Below, piece by piece: positions 58,801 through 64,000 of a DNA stretch of 64,000 nt (positions within the stretch are counted from its first letter, which is position 1; every line of letters starts with the position of its first letter). Both the position numbers and the translations under genes were made by a program. The stretch covers positions 1,299,491 through 1,363,490 of the forward strand of contig VZRZ01002565.1 in NCBI GenBank assembly GCA_013398175.1, read 5' to 3'. This DNA is from Climacteris rufus. Taxonomy: Eukaryota; Chordata; Aves; Passeriformes; Climacteridae. Under the pieces are notes generated by a model that ran no database searches, was not told the origin of the DNA, and saw only the letters and a program-made list of their open reading frames with translations.

Positions 58801-61800
58801 GTGAGTATTATTTTTCTGTGTGGCAGTACCAAATATTAAAAACGTAATTATTGGCTTATATCTTGGTACACTGAAACGAAAAGTAAATTTCCATGACTGT
58901 AGGCTTTGGGCTTGTGGTGGATTATCATTAGTATAACTGATCTGAATATACTTACTAGGATGTAGAAAGAACAGTCGAGAAAGGAAGACCAGTTGCAGAC
59001 AGACAGACTCACCGCATTTGAAGGTTTTACACAGCACTCAATTCACCTGTCTGCCATCAAAGCCAGCACAAACAGCTTCCAATTCCCTCCTTTCCCTCTA
59101 AAAGTATAGGCAGAAGGAAGCATCTAAGTGGGTCACCTATGGTCCTTGTGATCTGTATGCAGCAGCTGTGTTTGAAAGTCTACATTCATCTTGTGAATCC
59201 AAGAGCAGCTCTATCCTCAGGAAGGCTCTGCTTGATTCTCCTGACACTAACAAACACAACAGGCCTGGGTAGAAGGAACGAGCAGGAGCAGTGGAGGCAG
59301 AGACACAGAGCCTTTCTCTCTTTCAGCAGGATCCCGAGAGAGTGAGGAAGGAGCGCATCTGCTGCAGCTCCGTTCTGCCATGAATGGCAAGCGATCAGAT
59401 TTATGTAATCCCAGGAAGATATTTTCCAGAATGCACAGACTATGAAGCAAGTCTAAAGAAATCATGTAAGCCTGGTCATGATGTACCTCTGAATATTAAT
59501 TGCCCTGGATCAGGTCCTACCTGTGGCATTCATCCTTGCCTTCCAGTGGGGGACAGCATGGAACTGGATGAATGACACAGAAACAAGACAGTGTGAAAAC
59601 TTCAGTCTCCCCATTTTATTTCATTTCCCAGTCTCTCAATTTGAGAAACATACTTCACTCAGACATTCCAGCTTAACTGAGCATGGTTTGAAGACCTCCA
59701 TTTGGCAGTTTCAGTGTCAGGAGAGAAGACTATTTAGTCTTTGGTAATGCAAAAGGAGGAGCAGAACGTGCAGTGCATTGTCTCAAACAACATGTTCCTG
59801 CCAGTCTACTTTATGTGACAGCGTCTGGAAAGGAGAGATGCCTGTTGGATATCTACAGCTCAGTTCCCTACCAAAGGCTGACTTCTATTAAAAAAAAACA
59901 AACCAGCACAGCTCCCACAGTTTTCAGCAGCACTGCTTCCAGAGCCATTAATGGATAAGAATAATAATTTCTTTTAAAACAAACAAACCTGCCCTGTAAT
60001 GTATCCCCTATTTTGTTCCTTTTCAAGCAAATTTTAGTGGAATTCATAAATCACCTCTTCCACACTCCATTTTGCACTCTTGTATACTGCTTGTTGCTCT
60101 TTTCAAATGATTTTTTTTCCAAGAACTCTGAATCTATTTCAAACTAGGACATACTCTACCTAACAGCATGTAAATACCCAAATCCTGAATTTGCCTTAAA
60201 AGGACCTAATCAGAACAGCAGAAGTATGTTTATAGATGTTTTTCTTTGATTTATAGTTTCTGAGGCTTTGCTACATATTTTCAAGCTTTACTACAAAAAC
60301 GATGCAGGCTAGAATGTTAATGTTTTTAAAACTAAAGCTGAAAGCAATGTAACTGCACAAGACTGGGCTATCACAAAATAATCAACAACGGTGAAACTCA
60401 AGGCAAAATCATGGATTTCTCAAGATATGCAGATTAGAGTGCAAGCATCCATTGTAGCCATCCAGAATCCATCCATAACCAATGCCTACTTACAAAGGTG
60501 CCAAAAATTAAATCCATCTTGCAATGTGAACTGAAGGTCATTAGAGATGGGTCCAACTGCACCACCAGGGGAGTGAGCCCTGGAGTCAAGGACCTGGGCT
60601 AAATATAACCTGCCACCAGGTTCATCCTGCCTTAACCTTAAAGCTGTTGTCAGAGCATTCCAGTGAATTTGAAGTGCTTTGGTGTCACGTGAGAAGAAAG
60701 TTGCTCTCAGGTATTCATATCACTGCAATTCACAGCTTCACAGTTTATTAATGACACATGTGCAGTGAACTTAGATGAGCCTCGAGCCTCCAGGCTCTCA
60801 CAGCACTTTCTCACAAGTATGATTTTTTTTTTTAAACTACAGTGGAGTTACAAATTGAGAGCAGAGTCCATTCCAGCGTTAATTAATATCTTGGATATAT
60901 GAACATTTTATTGCCTAAACACTTTAAAAATCTAGTTTGTATCAATTTTCATAAAGTAATTTTCAATAATTGCCCTTCCCTCAGTAGTATCAATGTCTGA
61001 ACTGACTAATGTTAAAGGCTAATACTTTTTCCAACATCTTGAGGTCATCTATCATCAAGATGTACAGCATTGTGACAGCTACTAAAGTATGTGAAACACA
61101 CACATACATCCAATAATTTGGTGTTATGTTTACTCAAGGGTTGGCCAGATTACAGAGCCACAAACAACTGCAGCAAGTTTCTAGCTGGAGCTTTGGTCAC
61201 AGTTGGGGTAAAACCCTCCAAAATTTCAGGTTCTTTGGAACCAAATAATGATACTTTTCTTATGCAGAGCCCCTGGTGCAGGCTAATTGCATTTTAAGTC
61301 AGCAATGCTACATGTATGTTTTAAAAAAAATCACTTTGGAGTCAGAGAAAATGTTGTAAACTGTCTCTCAACAACATATACATGCCATCAAGAGCCAAGA
61401 AGACTCTTATGTTTCATGATATAAACTTAAAAAAGACTCTCCGTCATTAGGAAAATTTCTTAGTATGTCTAATTGATATAGCCACAGCGTGTCCCTCATG
61501 TTTCAGCCTAGGAGTTACAGTCATTATGACCCAAGATTTGTAGATTTCACCTAAATTTTAATTTTTGCAGATATTAACTGGCAGCCAAGGATTGAAAAAA
61601 TGCCACAATACCCCATTAACGTCTGTTTTCCAACCTTGAAACCACAACAAAATGTGCTGCTGAGCACAGAGGCCCCACAAATGCTACATATAAAACTTAG
61701 ATTTCTGTTCTTATTATTGACAGAGAGTAGTGGAGATGGAGGCAGAGGAAGGGGAGGTAAAATGCCTTCAGAACTGAACAGAGAAAAAAATAAGATATTT

Positions 61801-64000
61801 ACTCATTCTTTCACCCCTAGCCTGGAAGGAACCCCATTTTTCTTATTTGATGGTTAATTCCACACAGAGACACATACTTATCTTGGCAGAAGCAAAGCTA
61901 CCAACAGCACAGACAGGAAAGTCAGAAAAATTTTAACAGTTGCAGATGAAAAAACAGGGCTCAGCTCTACAGCATATTCTCCCCTGCAATGGCCCATCTA
62001 CTTTTATTATTCTTACATTGTACAGATGGAGCTTCCACTATTTGATTTCCAAGCCTCTTTTACCAGCCAGGCAGCCTCACAATTAGAATATTTCCTAATA
62101 CTTCAGTCACCATTTTATTTGTAAAGTACTATTAGTTTTTACTCCAGCTATCCATCCATCTCCTTTCTCCAAATGAGCTTCAAAACCCAACTTTCTCATT
62201 ATAGTCTTTTGGGAATACGTTTCAAAAGTGTTGCATCTTTTTTTCTGCACTAAGAAATCAACACTTCTGTATTCAGGGCTTAGCAAAAAAGCCTACTAAA
62301 ATAGGATCAGGTAAGTTTTAAACCAGGGTGGGAAAGAGGGTACACATGCATCCCCAGAGTATGCAAAATAGAAATGAGATTGAAAAGTGAATTAGGCTCA
62401 GATAAAGTCACCTTGATTCAAATTACACATTCCCAAGGAATATCTCTGTGCTGCCCAAACAGCCAGGCTGCAGGATTTCGTCTTGGCTCCAGGTTCATCA
62501 GCTGGTGTAAGGATGAAATCAGCAACAGGATAAGCAAGACCAAAACAAACACAAGTGGTTTTGCTGCTGCAGCTGGAGGAAGCTAAGCACCCTTCAACCA
62601 CGGGGCTGCAATCAAGGCAGGATGGAGGAGCAGCCTGGATCCTGCACATCAGGCTTAATCACTGGGCTATAACTAAATCATAGTGCACTATGCAGCAGGC
62701 CTCAGCTCCCATTATCCCTGATTTCCTTCCCAGGGAAGGACCTCATGCCTTCAGGCACAGGATTTGAAAGCAGCCAGGAAATACATTTAGACCCAAACAG
62801 TGCAAAGCACACTTGGACTTCACTGTTTGTTTATAACTCGAGTGAACACAAGGATGGATGTGCATTAAGCAATGCCCTGAGGACTGGGATTCTGCCCAGT
62901 GCACTTCCCTTCTCCCTCCCATTCCCAAAAGAACAAGAGACCTTGGGGTCAAGGCTTGTTGTGCAGCCTGGAGTAATGGTTACCCTAGAAAGTATTTCTC
63001 TTTACTAATGTATGCTAAGAACCTGTTATTTTGGGTTATTCTAAGTGAAAAAATACATGAAGCTGCAGATAAAGCCTGTTATATGTACAAGGTATGTGTT
63101 AATGTACAAGTACATTTTTTTAAGTACAGATGAAAACAGTAGTTTTCAGATAAGTGCATTGACCTTTTCCTTCTCAAGCCTGCTCTTCAAAGACTGCAGG
63201 AATCTGGGTCTGGAGAAGATAAGTTATATTCTCTGAGGTGGGCAATAGGAGCATTTCAACATTTTAATCAGTCTCAGGTACAGGCACCTCAAAGCTTGTA
63301 CAAAAAGAACAAAAGATACCCAGACCATAAAAGATGCAGTTGTCAGTCAAATTTATAGTAAATCCATTTCATTTATGACCTTAACGCTCTGGGATTGGAG
63401 AAAGTCATACAACTAACCACCACTCCTGGATTGGAAGGAGACTATAAGTGGGTAAAACTCATTTATTTGGTTTGTCTTTAGCCTCTCCAGGACAGACTGT
63501 TCTGGACACTCAGTCATCACAGGAAGCAAGAAGCTAGACTTCAAGTCATTATGACTTCGAGATGGGGGTAAAGATGAAGCAGGAAAGATCATCATATGTC
63601 ATTTACACACTAAAGAGCAACAACTTGCAGCGACACAGAATTTGGGGTATTTGTTGCTGTGCAAGCTGAGGCATCTTGCACAGAACTCTGAAAATGGGTT
63701 TTGCCTTTGGGTTAAAGTTCACTTTGTTTTCAACTGAAATGTGAAACTGCTCATGGTTTTTCTAGGTTAAAAGAAGAGGCTTTGTGGAGTCTCACTTGTG
63801 AAGTGTCACTTCCTAAGGAGGCTGGAAACTGATGCTCTGGGGTGGCATTTTCTGAAATTCCTTCTCTGCAAGTAGGCACCCACATTGACTGTCTCACCAA
63901 ATTCAGGAGGTGCTTTGGTGGCACTCACTGGCAAAACTTGTGTTTTGAGAGATCTGGAGCCTCTAGACTGACCCTCTGGACCTTTCACAGGCAATGAGCT

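Overview
This is vertebrate nuclear DNA, almost certainly from a bird. It carries an internal piece of one large gene on the minus strand: CACNA1C, the pore-forming alpha-1C subunit of the L-type calcium channel Cav1.2. Four coding exons can be placed to the base. Each is flanked by AG/GT splice sites, and their phases join cleanly into 213 codons (639 bases). In transcription order they lie at 38052-37913, 30947-30808, 9844-9683 and 8065-7869. They encode domain I from segment S2 through the S4 voltage sensor and S5 to the pore loop with the first selectivity-filter glutamate. By my recollection of the human numbering these are exons 4 to 7. The two GC-rich CR1 LINE fragments, the low repeat density and the lack of mammalian SINEs such as Alu or B1 point to a bird. 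The species cannot be named from this window.

Layout from low to high coordinate (3' to 5' for the gene): 1-7868 is the intron after the pore-loop exon and starts inside a minus-strand CR1. Next come the pore-loop exon (7869-8065), a 1.6 kb intron and the S5 exon (9683-9844). A 21 kb intron (9845-30807) follows. It holds an unusual composite block at 14440-16160: a pyrimidine tract, a degenerate ~42-bp minisatellite, a ~40-bp GC-rich minisatellite and a CpG-rich segment of about 640 bp that interrupts the latter. After it come the S3-S4 exon (30808-30947), a 7 kb intron and the S2-S3 exon (37913-38052). The last 26 kb is the 3' part of a very long intron, consistent with the giant intron 3 of vertebrate CACNA1C. 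It contains a plus-strand CR1 3' end (57694-58003), several small tandem repeats and a cluster of TAATTA homeodomain-type sites at 58490-58800 that looks like a conserved enhancer.

Nothing bacterial, phage-like or CRISPR-like is present. The other open reading frames are short and have no recognisable product; several are shadows of the exons or of CR1. I found no new gene system. The points most worth checking are the CpG-rich interrupted minisatellite block, the TAATTA cluster and the unusual extracellular sequence at the S5/pore-loop exon junction.
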